64,000 nucleotides of DNA from Pseudomonas sp. BGr12 (GCF_030272895.1 NZ_JALRNF010000018.1:44160-108159), one strand, 5' to 3'; counted from the first letter of the stretch, positions 1 through 8,808 are shown. Numbers and translations are program-made. The notes: generated from the sequence alone by a model not told the origin.

Positions 1-669
1 CGGCAGCACCACCCGTTCGCCCGCGGCCATGGCCGCCTGCAGACAATTGGAGTCATCCGGCTCGACGCCAATTACCTTGATTTCCGGGCGCAGGTATTTG
101 ACGTAGGCGGCAATCCCGGCGATCAGCCCGCCGCCACCGACCGGAACGAAGATCGCATCCAGCTGGCCCGGGTGCTGGCGCAGGATCTCCATGGCCACGG
201 TGCCCTGCCCGGCAATGGTGTGCGGATCGTCGTAGGGATGGATATAGACGAAGCCCTTTTCCTCGACCAGTTTCAGCGAATAGGCCAGCGCCTCGGGGAA
301 GGAGTCGCCGTGCAGCACCACCTTGCCGCCGCGCGAACGCACACCTTCGACCTTGATCTCCGGGGTGGTCTTGGGCATCACGATGGTCGCCTTGATCCCC
401 AGTTCCCGTGCCGCCAGGGCCACGCCCTGGGCATGGTTGCCGGCCGAGGCGGTGACCACGCCACGGGCCAGCTCTTCGGCCGTCAGCTGCGCCAGCTTGT
501 TGTAGGCGCCACGGATCTTGAACGAGAAGACCGGCTGCAGGTCCTCGCGCTTGAGCAGGATGTTGTTGCCCAGGCGCTTGCTCAACTGGCCGGCGGTCTG
601 CAGCGGGGTTTCGACCGCAACGTCGTAAACGCGCGAGGTGAGGATCTTCTTGACGTACTGTTCGAGCAT
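1..669 (-). CDS. ilvA: Threonine ammonia-lyase, biosynthetic (partial)
   Basis: PLP-dependent threonine deaminase, which converts L-threonine to 2-oxobutanoate in the first step of isoleucine synthesis. Only the N-terminal 223 residues are in the window, because the gene runs off the left edge. The reading frame opens with MLEQYVKKIL. It contains the PLP-lysine region FSFKIRGAYNK and the SAGNHAQG and VGGGGLIAG motifs that are standard for fold-type II threonine dehydratases. The C-terminal ACT-like regulatory domains lie outside, so allosteric type cannot be judged. It is divergent from rpiA, as in P. aeruginosa where ilvA1 and rpiA are neighbours. Confidence 0.95.
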   Translation of the reverse strand, partial: MLEQYVKKILTSRVYDVAVETPLQTAGQLSKRLGNNILLKREDLQPVFSFKIRGAYNKLAQLTAEELARGVVTASAGNHAQGVALAARELGIKATIVMPKTTPEIKVEGVRSRGGKVVLHGDSFPEALAYSLKLVEEKGFVYIHPYDDPHTIAGQGTVAMEILRQHPGQLDAIFVPVGGGGLIAGIAAYVKYLRPEIKVIGVEPDDSNCLQAAMAAGERVVLP

Positions 670-803
670 CGGGAAAGCATCACTGGGCGGTTGGGCGGGC
701 CTGGCAGTCTACCCCAGCGCCCTGTCGGGCGACCACAGCAAGACCCGGCTTTTAGCCGCTATACTACGCGCCTTCACGATACTCCTCCCGCTTCGGAGCC
801 CGC

Positions 804-1475
804 ATGACCCAGGACCAACTCAAACAGGCTGTCGCCCAGGCCGCTGTCGATTTCATTCTGCCCAAGCTCGACGACAAGAGCATCGTCGGCGTCGGCACCG
901 GTTCGACCGCCAACTGCTTCATCGACGCCCTGGCCAAGCACAAGACCGCCTTCGACGGCGCGGTCGCCAGCTCCGAAGCCACCGCTGCACGCCTGAAGGG
1001 CCACGGCATTCCGGTCTATGAGCTGAACACCGTCAGCGAGCTGGAGTTCTATGTCGACGGTGCCGACGAAAGCGACGCGCACCTGAACCTGATCAAGGGC
1101 GGTGGCGCCGCCCTGACCCGCGAGAAGATCGTCGCCGCCGTGGCCAAGACCTTCATCTGCATCGCCGATGCCAGCAAGCTGGTGCCGGTGCTGGGCGCCT
1201 TCCCGCTGCCAGTCGAAGTGATCCCCATGGCCCGCAGCCATGTGGCGCGCCAGCTGGTCAAGCTGGGCGGCGACCCGGTCTATCGCGAGGGCGTGATTAC
1301 CGACAACGGCAACATCATCCTCGACGTGCACAACCTGCAGATCACCAACCCGGTGGAACTGGAAAGCCAGATCAATGCCATCGTCGGCGTGGTCACCAAC
1401 GGCCTGTTCGCGGCGCGTCCGGCCGACTTGCTGCTGCTGGGCACCGCGGAAGGCGTGAAAACCCTCAAGGCATGA
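804..1475 (+). CDS. rpiA: Ribose-5-phosphate isomerase A
   Basis: Interconverts ribose 5-phosphate and ribulose 5-phosphate in the cytosolic pentose phosphate pathway. The 223-residue length is normal for RpiA. The phosphate-binding [10 protein letters not shown] loop (about residues 29-38) and the catalytic YVDGADE motif (about residues 83-89) are both intact, followed by the [14 protein letters not shown] segment. It is transcribed divergently from ilvA across about 130 bp that should hold both promoters. A palindromic REP element follows directly. Confidence 0.97.
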   Translation: MTQDQLKQAVAQAAVDFILPKLDDKSIVGVGTGSTANCFIDALAKHKTAFDGAVASSEATAARLKGHGIPVYELNTVSELEFYVDGADESDAHLNLIKGGGAALTREKIVAAVAKTFICIADASKLVPVLGAFPLPVEVIPMARSHVARQLVKLGGDPVYREGVITDNGNIILDVHNLQITNPVELESQINAIVGVVTNGLFAARPADLLLLGTAEGVKTLKA

Positions 1476-1484
1476 TGCTTGCCC

Positions 1485-1546
1485 TATCGCCGGCTATGCC
1501 GGCTCCCACAACGGCAACCTTGTGGGAGCTGGCGTAGCCGGCGATA
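1485..1546. repeat. REP-type inverted repeat, family A
   Basis: Two inverted copies of about 26 bp (tgtgggagctggcgtagcc and its complement) separated by about 10 bp. They sit between the convergent ends of rpiA and the next gene. Related copies lie at 8725, 15423 and 44721. The element can fold into a long hairpin and could end transcription from both sides or protect the mRNA 3' end. It lacks a clear T-run. Confidence 0.85.
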
Positions 1547-1552
1547 AGGGAC

Positions 1553-2464
1553 CTATTCGGTCGGCTTCCTGAACACGTAGAACAGGTTCGGCTCGCTGAC
1601 CAGGTAGATGGTCCCGGCATCGTCCATGGCGATGCCCTCGGCCTGGGGCACGCTCTTCTCCAGCCCCTGGAAGCCCTTGCGCAGCGACAGCGTGCTCAAG
1701 GGCCTGCCCTTGGTGTCGAGCTCCACCACCAGCTTCGACTCATCCGACAGCGCCAGCAAATGGCCGCTGCGCTCATCGAACTGCAAACTCGACAGGTCAC
1801 GCACGAACAAGCGTGAATCGCGCTTGCGGTCCTGCACTACATGCACCGCGTAAGGTTGCTCCGGGTTGTCATGGGGAAAGCCATGCACCTCGTAGATCAA
1901 CATCGGGTCGCGCTCCTTGGCGACGAACAGGCGCTTGCCCGCCGAGTCGAAGGCCAGCCCTTCGAAACCCTTGTTGCCGTTCAGGCCGATGCCCAGGGTC
2001 AGCTGCTCGGCGTCCTTGGCGTCGAGAAAGCGTGTGTTGTCGGTGAGGCGCACACGAATCAACCGCTGCTCGCGCTCGTCGGTGATCACATAGCTGCCAG
2101 GGCTGACGTACTCCATCGCCTCGGGATCGCCGAAGCCGGTAAGGGGCACCCGCCGCAGGATACGACCGTCCAGGGACAGCTCGATCAGCTCCGAGCGCGC
2201 GTTGGTCACGGTAAACAGACTGTTGCGGTCGGGATCGAAGGTCAGCGCGGAAAGGTCGTCATCAAGGCCTTCGATAGGCTTTGCCTCCAGCACCACACGG
2301 TACTGGTCAAGGCCCATGCTCTGTTCGGATGGCTGCCACCAGGTCTTGAGGTTGAACCAGCCGCGCTCGTACAAGCGGTAGTGTTGCCCGGCCACGGCAA
2401 GCACGAGCAGGGCAATCAGGCTGACAGCCAGGGCAATCAGGGGCAGGCGAACATAGCGGCGCAT
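1553..2464 (-). CDS. SdiA-regulated domain (YjiK-type) protein, paralogue 1
   Basis: 303-residue protein with an N-terminal membrane anchor (hydrophobic stretch about residues 7-27), followed by repeated beta-propeller strands of the SdiA-regulated/YjiK family. Motifs such as LSALTFDPDRNSLF, GFEGLAFD and EGIAMDDAGTIYLVSEPN are typical propeller blades. The anchor suggests that the propeller faces the periplasm. Molecular function is unknown for the family. The next gene upstream is a clear paralogue with the same order of motifs and nearly the same C-terminus (SEPNLFY.F+KP), so the pair comes from a tandem duplication. Confidence 0.8.
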   Translation of the reverse strand: MRRYVRLPLIALAVSLIALLVLAVAGQHYRLYERGWFNLKTWWQPSEQSMGLDQYRVVLEAKPIEGLDDDLSALTFDPDRNSLFTVTNARSELIELSLDGRILRRVPLTGFGDPEAMEYVSPGSYVITDEREQRLIRVRLTDNTRFLDAKDAEQLTLGIGLNGNKGFEGLAFDSAGKRLFVAKERDPMLIYEVHGFPHDNPEQPYAVHVVQDRKRDSRLFVRDLSSLQFDERSGHLLALSDESKLVVELDTKGRPLSTLSLRKGFQGLEKSVPQAEGIAMDDAGTIYLVSEPNLFYVFRKPTE

Positions 2465-2556
2465 TCAGGAGGGACTCGGTAGATGACGGCCTGAATCAAA
2501 CCACATTCAACTGAAGCCAAGCTTAATCCTGACGTGGGAACACTCTGAATTCTTGA

Positions 2557-3489
2557 TCAGGGTTTCTTGAAACGATAGAACAGGTTCGGCTCACTGACGA
2601 TGTACAGGGTGCCCTGCTCGTCCATGGCCACACCCTCGGCACGCGGGATGCGCTTGTTCAGGCCGTTGAAGCTGCCCAGCAAGGTCATGAAGCTGACCTG
2701 CTCGCCATTCTCGTCCAGCTCCAGCAGCAGGTTGGAGTCGGCCGACAGCACCAGCAGGTGCCCGGTACGCGGGTCTACCCCCAGGGCCGACAGGTTGCGC
2801 AGGTCCAGTTCGTCATTGGGCAGCCGCTGCTTGTCGCCGGTCAACGGGCTCTGGCCATCGCTGCTCAGGCTGAACAAGGCCGGTGGACGCTCTTCGCCAA
2901 CCAGGATGCGCTTTTGCTTCGGATCCCAGGCCACGGCTTCGAACGCCTTGTTCTGGTTCTCCGACGGGCCCAGGTCGTACCGGGGGAAGTCGGTGATGTT
3001 CAGCGACTGGGTATCAGCAGTGAGGGTCACGATGGTCAGCGTGTGATCACGCTCGTCGACGATCGCCAGGCGCCCGCCTTCCAGCACGGCCACGCCCTCA
3101 GGGTTGCTCCAGCCGACCAGCGGCAGCTTGCGCAGCACATCGCCGTCGAGGTTGAGCTCGACCAGGAAAGGATTCTTGCCCATGACCGCGAACAGGGTCT
3201 TGCTCACGGGGTTGTAGGACAGATCGGAAGCTTCATCGTCTTCCATTCCAGGCAGCACCTTGGCATCGATATCGACCTGGTAGTCGGGCAGCCAGATGCT
3301 GGCCTGCTGCTCGATCTTGCTCTCGAAACGCTCCTTCACCCACAGCACACCGCGGTCGTCCCAGTGCATCGCAACCGCTACGCCGTAGCCGATGACGGCC
3401 GCAGTCGCGAGCCAGGTGGACCAGCGCAAGGCGAGACCACGCTTGCGCACAGGCGGCACGGAAGAGTTGGACGGAACGGGAGTGGCCAT
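2557..3489 (-). CDS. SdiA-regulated domain (YjiK-type) protein, paralogue 2
   Basis: 310-residue paralogue of the preceding product. A short cytoplasmic N-terminus and one predicted membrane segment (about residues 26-44) are followed by a beta-propeller of the SdiA-regulated family. Shared landmarks with the neighbour are a DLSYNPVSKTLFAV-like first blade, an NKAFEAVAWD blade and the closing EGVAMDEQGTLYIVSEPN blade. The two genes lie in the same direction 92 bp apart and probably form one unit. No catalytic motif was recognised. Function is unknown, and an envelope-associated sensor or binding protein is only a guess. Confidence 0.8.
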   Translation of the reverse strand: MATPVPSNSSVPPVRKRGLALRWSTWLATAAVIGYGVAVAMHWDDRGVLWVKERFESKIEQQASIWLPDYQVDIDAKVLPGMEDDEASDLSYNPVSKTLFAVMGKNPFLVELNLDGDVLRKLPLVGWSNPEGVAVLEGGRLAIVDERDHTLTIVTLTADTQSLNITDFPRYDLGPSENQNKAFEAVAWDPKQKRILVGEERPPALFSLSSDGQSPLTGDKQRLPNDELDLRNLSALGVDPRTGHLLVLSADSNLLLELDENGEQVSFMTLLGSFNGLNKRIPRAEGVAMDEQGTLYIVSEPNLFYRFKKP

Positions 3490-3638
3490 GGATTTATGCT
3501 CTTTTTTTGCCAGTTAATAACACATTACCGGCGCGTTCGCAGAGCCAGGTCCGCGGGCATTATCCAGATTGTTTGTGAAAAAAATGACAAAAGCCACCCG
3601 GGAAATGGCAGCCAGCAGCGCTGGCTGCCAGTAGAGCG

Positions 3639-4304
3639 CTACAAGACTGTGCTCTCGAAACGGCTGACACCCGGCAGCTCCAGTACCAGCTCATCGCCCG
3701 GATTGAGCGGGCCGACGCCGACCGGCGTGCCGGTCAGGATCACATCGCCCGCCTGCAGGGTGAACTGCGAAGCCATGTGCTGGATCATCGGCACGATCGG
3801 GTTGAGCATCAGGGCACTGTTGCCGTCCTGGCGCACCTCGCCGTTGATGGTCAGGCGAATGCCGATATCGGTCAGGTCTTCATAGGTGCTGCCGGCGACG
3901 AACGGCGCCAGCACGCAAGCGCCATCGAAGCACTTGGCGCGCTCCCAGGGCAGACCCTTGTCCTTGAGCTGGGCCTGCAGGTCACGCAGGGTCAGGTCCA
4001 GGGCCGGGGCGAAGCCGGAAATGGCATCGAGCACCTCTTCCTCGCTCGGCGCCGGAGACAGCGACTTGCCCAGCAACACGGCGATTTCCGCCTCGTAGTG
4101 CACAGCGCCACGCTCGGTCGGGATCTTGAAGCCGCCGTCCAACGGCACCACGCAGCTGCCCGGCTTGATGAACAGCAGCGGCTCGGTCGGGATCGGGTTG
4201 TCCAGTTCCTTGGCGTGTTCGGCATAGTTGCGCCCGATGCACACCACCTTGCCCAGGGGAAAGTGAATACGCGTGCCGTCTACATACTGGTGCTGATAGC
4301 TCAT
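3639..4304 (-). CDS. Fumarylacetoacetate hydrolase family protein
   Basis: 221-residue single-domain FAH-family enzyme, similar in size to YcgM and human FAHD1 (acylpyruvase/oxaloacetate decarboxylase). The family metal ligands are visible as E71 and E73 in HYEAEIAVLLG and D103 in ALDLTLRD. The C-terminal LTGTPVGVGPLNPGD loop is typical of the active-site lid. It lies 40 bp downstream of the D-2-hydroxyglutarate dehydrogenase gene in the same direction and is probably cotranscribed with it, which fits a role in 2-oxoacid metabolism. The exact substrate cannot be assigned from sequence. Confidence 0.87.
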   Translation of the reverse strand: MSYQHQYVDGTRIHFPLGKVVCIGRNYAEHAKELDNPIPTEPLLFIKPGSCVVPLDGGFKIPTERGAVHYEAEIAVLLGKSLSPAPSEEEVLDAISGFAPALDLTLRDLQAQLKDKGLPWERAKCFDGACVLAPFVAGSTYEDLTDIGIRLTINGEVRQDGNSALMLNPIVPMIQHMASQFTLQAGDVILTGTPVGVGPLNPGDELVLELPGVSRFESTVL

Positions 4305-4345
4305 TACCGACTCCTGGCGCTATTGGAAGCTCTTGTGCTCAAAAC

Positions 4346-5743
4346 TCAGTCGACGGCGAAGATCTTGCCCGGGTTCATGATCCCGTTCGGATCGAACACC
4401 GCCTTCACCGCTTTCATGTACTCGATTTCCGCAGGCGACCGGCTGTAGGTGAGGTAGTCACGCTTGGTCATGCCCACGCCATGCTCGGCGGAAATCGAGC
4501 CGTTGTACTTCTGCACCGTCTCGAACACCCATTTGTTCACCGTAGCGCACTTGGCGAAGAACTCGTCCTTGCTCAAGGCATCGGGCTTGAGAATGTTCAG
4601 GTGCAGGTTGCCATCGCCGATGTGGCCATACCAGACCACTTCGAAATCCGGGTAGTTTTCTTCGACGATCGCATCGATATCCCGCAAGAAATCCGGAACT
4701 TTCGACACAGTCACCGAGATATCGTTTTTATACGGTGTCCAGTGCGAGATGGTCTCGGAGATGTACTCGCGCAGCTTCCACAGGTTCTGCAGTTGCTGTT
4801 CGCTCTGGCTCATCACCCCGTCCAGCACCCAACCCTGCTCCACGCAGTGCTCGAAGGTGGCCAGCGCTTCGTTGCTGACCTCTTCGCTGCTGGCTTCGAA
4901 CTCCAGCAAGGCATAGAACGGGCAGTCGGTTGCGAACGGCGCGGGCACATCGCCACGGCCCAGCACCTTGGCCAGGGCCTTGTCGGACAGGAATTCGAAG
5001 GCAGTCAGGTCGAGTTTGTCGCGAAAAGCGTGCAACACCGGCATGATCGAGTCGAAATCCGGCGTGCCCAGCACCATCGCGGTCAGGTTGTTCGGCGCCC
5101 GGTCCAGGCGCATGGTCGCCTCGACCACGAAGCCCAAGGTGCCCTCGGCACCGATGAACAGCTGGCGCAGGTCGTAACCGGTGGCGTTCTTGATCAGGTC
5201 CTTGTTCAGCTCCAGCAGGTCGCCCTTGCCGGTGACGACCTTCAGGCCAGCCACCCAATTGCGGGTCATGCCGTAGCGAATGACCTTGATACCGCCGGCA
5301 TTGGTGCCGATATTGCCGCCAATCTGGCTGGAACCCGCGGAGGCGAAATCCACCGGGTAGTACAGGCCCTTGTCGGCGGCAAAGTTCTGCAGTTGCTCGG
5401 TCACCACACCTGGCTGGCACACCACGCTGCGGTCGAATTCATTGAACGCCAGGATCTGGTTCATGTAGTCGAAGGCCACGACCACTTCGCCGTTGGCCGC
5501 CACGGCGGCCGCCGAGAGCCCCGTTCGTCCGCCCGATGGCACCAGGGCGACCTTGTGCCGGTTGGCCCAGCGCACGATGGCCTGGACCTGTTCGATGCTC
5601 TTGGGAAACACAATGGCCTGCGGCGCCGGGGCGAAATGCTTGGTCCAGTCCTTGCCGTATGCCTCAAGGGACGCTGCGTCGGTCAGCATCTTGCCGGGCT
5701 CAACCAGGGTCATCAGCTCATCAAGCAACGCAGAATTGGTCAT
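4346..5743 (-). CDS. FAD-linked D-2-hydroxyglutarate dehydrogenase
   Basis: 465-residue FAD-dependent 2-hydroxyacid dehydrogenase with an FAD_binding_4 (PCMH) domain at about residues 40-215 and an FAD-oxidase C domain to the end. Visible motifs are PSGGRTGLSAAAV, GGNIGTNAGGIKVIRYG, the metal-binding GHIGDGNLHLN loop and EHGVG. I chose the ATG at 5743 (MTNSALLDEL), which has a GAGAG ribosome site 8 bp upstream, rather than the ATG 39 bp earlier. It is divergent from serA. In Pseudomonas the orthologue re-oxidises the D-2-hydroxyglutarate made when SerA reduces 2-oxoglutarate, so the arrangement is functionally meaningful. Confidence 0.9.
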   Translation of the reverse strand: MTNSALLDELMTLVEPGKMLTDAASLEAYGKDWTKHFAPAPQAIVFPKSIEQVQAIVRWANRHKVALVPSGGRTGLSAAAVAANGEVVVAFDYMNQILAFNEFDRSVVCQPGVVTEQLQNFAADKGLYYPVDFASAGSSQIGGNIGTNAGGIKVIRYGMTRNWVAGLKVVTGKGDLLELNKDLIKNATGYDLRQLFIGAEGTLGFVVEATMRLDRAPNNLTAMVLGTPDFDSIMPVLHAFRDKLDLTAFEFLSDKALAKVLGRGDVPAPFATDCPFYALLEFEASSEEVSNEALATFEHCVEQGWVLDGVMSQSEQQLQNLWKLREYISETISHWTPYKNDISVTVSKVPDFLRDIDAIVEENYPDFEVVWYGHIGDGNLHLNILKPDALSKDEFFAKCATVNKWVFETVQKYNGSISAEHGVGMTKRDYLTYSRSPAEIEYMKAVKAVFDPNGIMNPGKIFAVD

Positions 5744-5915
5744 CGACAGAACTCTCGAACTATTCATAGTCACCCTGAGCACTCTTCACGTGCCAGGGAC
5801 GGGCGTTTCCGAGGGCGCCTATGCTAGCATACGCCCCCCGCTGATCGTGCTTAAGGCCGATGCTGCGAGAGCTTCACTTCCCTGCCATTTTTCTCCGGGA
5901 CACAGGTTTACGCAG

Positions 5916-7145
5916 ATGAGCAAGACTTCTCTCGATAAGAGCAAGATCAAGTTCCTTCTTCTCGAAGGCGTCCACCAATCCGCCGTGGACGTCCTCAAGG
6001 CCGCCGGGTACACCAACATCGAGTACCTCACCGGTTCCCTGCCGGACGCCGAGCTGAAGGAAAAGATCGCTGATGCCCACTTCATCGGCATCCGCTCGCG
6101 CACCCAACTGACCGAAGAGGTTTTCGACTGCGCCAAGAAACTGGTCGCTGTCGGCTGTTTCTGCATCGGTACCAACCAGGTCGATCTGGACGCTGCCCGC
6201 GAACGCGGCATCGCCGTGTTCAATGCGCCTTACTCCAACACCCGCTCCGTCGCCGAGCTGGTGCTGGCCGAAGCCATCCTGCTGCTGCGTGGCATCCCAG
6301 AGAAAAACGCCTCCTGCCACCGTGGTGGCTGGATCAAGAGCGCGGCCAACTCCTTCGAAATCCGCGGCAAGAAGCTGGGCATCGTCGGCTACGGCTCGAT
6401 CGGTACCCAACTGTCGGTCCTGGCCGAAAGCCTGGGCATGCAGGTGTTCTTCTTCGACCCGCTGACCAAGCTGCCGCTGGGCAACGCCACCCAGGTCACC
6501 AGCCTGCACGAACTGCTGGGCCTGGCCGACATCGTCTCGCTGCATGTGCCTGAGCTGCCGTCCACCCAGTGGATGATCGGCGAGAAGGAAATCCGCGCGA
6601 TGAAGAAGGGCTCGATCCTGATCAACGCCGCCCGTGGCACTGTGGTCGAGCTGGATCACCTGGCTGCTGCGATCAAGGACAAGCACCTGATCGGCGCCGC
6701 CATCGACGTGTTCCCGGTCGAGCCGCGCTCCAACGACGAGCAGTTCGAAAGCCCGCTGCGTGGCCTGGACAACGTGATCCTGACCCCGCACATCGGCGGC
6801 TCTACCGCCGAAGCCCAGGCCAACATCGGTCTGGAAGTGGCCGAGAAGCTGGTCAAGTACAGCGACAACGGTACTTCGGTGTCTTCGGTCAACTTCCCTG
6901 AAGTGGCCCTGCCGGCGCACCCGGGCAAGCACCGTCTGCTGCACATCCACGAAAACATTCCGGGCGTACTCAGCGAGATCAACAAAGTCTTCGCCGAAAA
7001 CGCGATCAACATCTCCGGTCAGTTCCTGCAGACCAACGAGAAAGTCGGTTACGTAGTCATCGACGTTGACGCCGAGTACTCGGATCTGGCGCAAGAAAAA
7101 CTGCAACAGGTCAAGGGCACCATTCGCTCCCGCGTCCTGTTCTAA
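5916..7145 (+). CDS. serA: D-3-phosphoglycerate dehydrogenase
   Basis: First enzyme of the phosphorylated serine pathway. It oxidises 3-phosphoglycerate with NAD+ and can also reduce 2-oxoglutarate to D-2-hydroxyglutarate. The 409-residue product begins MSKTSLDKSK at an ATG at 5916. The longer open frame upstream is non-coding. The Rossmann motif is GIVGYGSIGTQ (about residues 154-164). It is followed by NAARGTVVEL and TPHIGGSTAEAQ, which carry the catalytic Arg/Glu/His region, and a C-terminal ACT domain (about residues 335-409), the serine-feedback site in the family. It is divergent from the D-2-hydroxyglutarate dehydrogenase gene. Confidence 0.97.
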   Translation: MSKTSLDKSKIKFLLLEGVHQSAVDVLKAAGYTNIEYLTGSLPDAELKEKIADAHFIGIRSRTQLTEEVFDCAKKLVAVGCFCIGTNQVDLDAARERGIAVFNAPYSNTRSVAELVLAEAILLLRGIPEKNASCHRGGWIKSAANSFEIRGKKLGIVGYGSIGTQLSVLAESLGMQVFFFDPLTKLPLGNATQVTSLHELLGLADIVSLHVPELPSTQWMIGEKEIRAMKKGSILINAARGTVVELDHLAAAIKDKHLIGAAIDVFPVEPRSNDEQFESPLRGLDNVILTPHIGGSTAEAQANIGLEVAEKLVKYSDNGTSVSSVNFPEVALPAHPGKHRLLHIHENIPGVLSEINKVFAENAINISGQFLQTNEKVGYVVIDVDAEYSDLAQEKLQQVKGTIRSRVLF

Positions 7146-7165
7146 GTTTTCCAGGCGACAAATAA

Positions 7166-7210
7166 TCGCGGGGCAAGCCCGCTCCTGTAGGAGCGGACTT
7201 GCCCCGCGAT
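7166..7210. repeat. REP-type inverted repeat, family B
   Basis: Two inverted copies of the REP core (gcggggcaagcccgctcct) facing each other with almost no spacer, between the convergent serA and DUF4399 genes. This is the family-B unit repeated at 26311, 30577, 35004 and 55045. It closely resembles the P. putida REP sequence and is the strongest group marker in the window. Confidence 0.88.
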
Positions 7211-7221
7211 GCTTTCAGCCG

Positions 7222-7698
7222 TTACTTGACGGTAACGGTGATCTTCTGCGATTCAACGCTCGGCTTGAACGGCACGTGGGACTTGTCACCCAGCAGCAGT
7301 TGCAGGGTGTGCTTGCCCGGGGTCAGGGTCAGTTCGACTTCGGTCTGGGCCTTGCCGAAGTGCAGGATTTGCGGACCGGCCGGCAGCGGCGCCTTGTCTG
7401 CCGGCAGTGCGCTGGTCGACAACGCCTGGTCGGCAGCCGGTTCCTCGTCGACATCCACCAGCAAGTGGTGGTGACCGGTGTGCGGGGTCAGGTCACCCGC
7501 TGGCTTGAGCTCCATGCCCTCGATGCCGAACTTGACGGTGAAGGTCTTGTCGACCGTCGCGCCATCGGCCGGGGAAACGATGAAGACCTTGGCGTCTTTC
7601 GGCGGCTCCTGGCTCTTGATGCCTTCTGCGGCGACGGCAAATACCGAAACTCCCATCAGCAGGCCGGCAACGGCAGCACGCGAAACTAGGCTTCTCAT
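7222..7698 (-). CDS. DUF4399 domain-containing exported protein
   Basis: 158-residue protein with a Sec signal peptide (about residues 1-24, cleavage near VAAEG). It carries the DUF4399 signature: a beta-rich domain with PADGATVDKTFTVKFG followed by the conserved histidine cluster HTGHHHLLVDVDE. The histidine run suggests metal binding, but this is inference. The C-terminus (TLTPGKHTLQLLLGDKSH) also matches the family. Start is the ATG at 7698 with an AGGAGAAGTGA-type ribosome site. Function is unknown and the location is periplasmic. Confidence 0.85.
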   Translation of the reverse strand: MRSLVSRAAVAGLLMGVSVFAVAAEGIKSQEPPKDAKVFIVSPADGATVDKTFTVKFGIEGMELKPAGDLTPHTGHHHLLVDVDEEPAADQALSTSALPADKAPLPAGPQILHFGKAQTEVELTLTPGKHTLQLLLGDKSHVPFKPSVESQKITVTVK

Positions 7699-7873
7699 TC
7701 ACTTCTCCTGTGATTTACTTCTTCAAAACTTCAATAACCTTGCCATTGAAACGAAAGGCAATGGTTTGTAACCATAGAACAATTGAGTCAAAACGTGTTC
7801 AGGATTGCCAACGGAAATAATTTCTCCATGCAGCAAACCTCCTGGGCCCGTTGCGGTCCTAAGTTGCGCTCGA

Positions 7874-7898
7874 CCGTGGCATCATCAAAAAGCCACGG
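7874..7898. other. Hairpin in the divergent intergenic region
   Basis: A 7-bp perfect inverted repeat (ccgtggc / gccacgg) with an A-rich loop lies 38 bp upstream of the binding-protein gene start. The surrounding 238-bp intergenic stretch between the divergent DUF4399 and binding-protein genes holds their promoters. The hairpin could belong to the 5' UTR of the rightward gene. No known motif was recognised. Confidence 0.35.
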
Positions 7899-7935
7899 CG
7901 ATCTTCTTCACTGCCAATACATTCAAGGGGCGTAG

Positions 7936-8706
7936 ATGCGTTTCACCATTGGGGTACTGCTAGCCGCCCTGCTCAGCCCATGGGCACAGGCCGAACTGAT
8001 CGATGACATGAACGACCGTGGTGAACTGCGCATTGCCGTCGAAGCCAACATGGCGCCGTTCAACTTCAAGGAAAATGACAAGCTGGCCGGTTTCGAAATC
8101 GAGCTGGGCCACATGCTGGCCAATGAGCTGGATGTGCGTGCCGACTTCGTCGTCGTACAGGACGGCGATCTGCTGACGGGTGTCGAAAGCGGCAAGTACG
8201 ACATTGCCCTGAACCACGTCGCGGTGACGCCGCAGCTCAAGGAACGCCTGGATTTCAGCGAACCCTACGGCTATTCCAGTGCCCAGCTGATCGTGCGCAA
8301 GGAAGAAAAGCGCCCCCTGAGCACCCTCGATGCACTCAAGGGCCACAGCCTGGGCGTGGCCCAGGGCAGCCAGTTCGCCGAACAGGCGCGTGTGGTCGAA
8401 GGGGTGGACCTGCGCAGCTACCCGGATGCCACACAGCCGATCAAGGATGTGGCCAACGACCAGATCGATGCCGCCATCAGCGACCGCCTGCTGGTGCCCT
8501 ATGCCATTCGTGACAGCCAGCAAGCAGTGACCAAGGGCGCCACCGTCGGCCCGGTCCTGAGCCTGGCGATTCCCTTCCAGAAAGGTAACCCGGCGTTCCA
8601 GAGCGCCGTGGACAAGGCCCTGCAACGGATCAAGGCCGATGGCCGGCTGAGCGCGCTGTCGCAGAAGTGGTTCGGAATGGATGCCAGCAAGCCGCCGAAG
8701 CAATAA
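7936..8706 (+). CDS. Periplasmic amino-acid-type substrate-binding protein
   Basis: 256-residue SBP_bac_3 family protein with a Sec signal (residues 1-19, cleavage after AQA). The mature part starts ELIDDMNDRGELRIAVEANMAPFNF, a classic start for this fold. Ligand-pocket strands ALNHVAVTPQLKERLDFSEPYG and the second lobe LGVAQGSQFAEQA are present. No permease or ATPase gene adjoins it, so it is an orphan binding protein or works with a transporter encoded elsewhere. An AAGGGG ribosome site precedes the ATG. Ligand is unknown, and a polar amino acid is the family default. Confidence 0.82.
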   Translation: MRFTIGVLLAALLSPWAQAELIDDMNDRGELRIAVEANMAPFNFKENDKLAGFEIELGHMLANELDVRADFVVVQDGDLLTGVESGKYDIALNHVAVTPQLKERLDFSEPYGYSSAQLIVRKEEKRPLSTLDALKGHSLGVAQGSQFAEQARVVEGVDLRSYPDATQPIKDVANDQIDAAISDRLLVPYAIRDSQQAVTKGATVGPVLSLAIPFQKGNPAFQSAVDKALQRIKADGRLSALSQKWFGMDASKPPKQ

Positions 8707-8724
8707 CGAAAGTATTTGTCCTCA

Positions 8725-8784
8725 TCGCAGGCTCCCACAAACACCGGTGCACGCCAAACCTGTGGGAGCTGGCGAAGCCTGCGA
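8725..8784. repeat. REP-type inverted repeat, family A
   Basis: Inverted copies of a family-A REP (cgcaggctcccaca / tgtgggagctggcgaagcctgcg) around a loop of about 22 bp. They lie between the convergent binding-protein and DUF523 genes. Confidence 0.85.
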
Positions 8785-8808
8785 CAGGGCCAGAACAGTC
8801 CCAGCAAG

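Noticed and set aside
1485..1546. REP inverted repeats as classical Rho-independent terminators
   Set aside because: Their stems have no following T-run and the same sequences recur as dispersed elements. I therefore call them REPs, although they may still affect mRNA ends.
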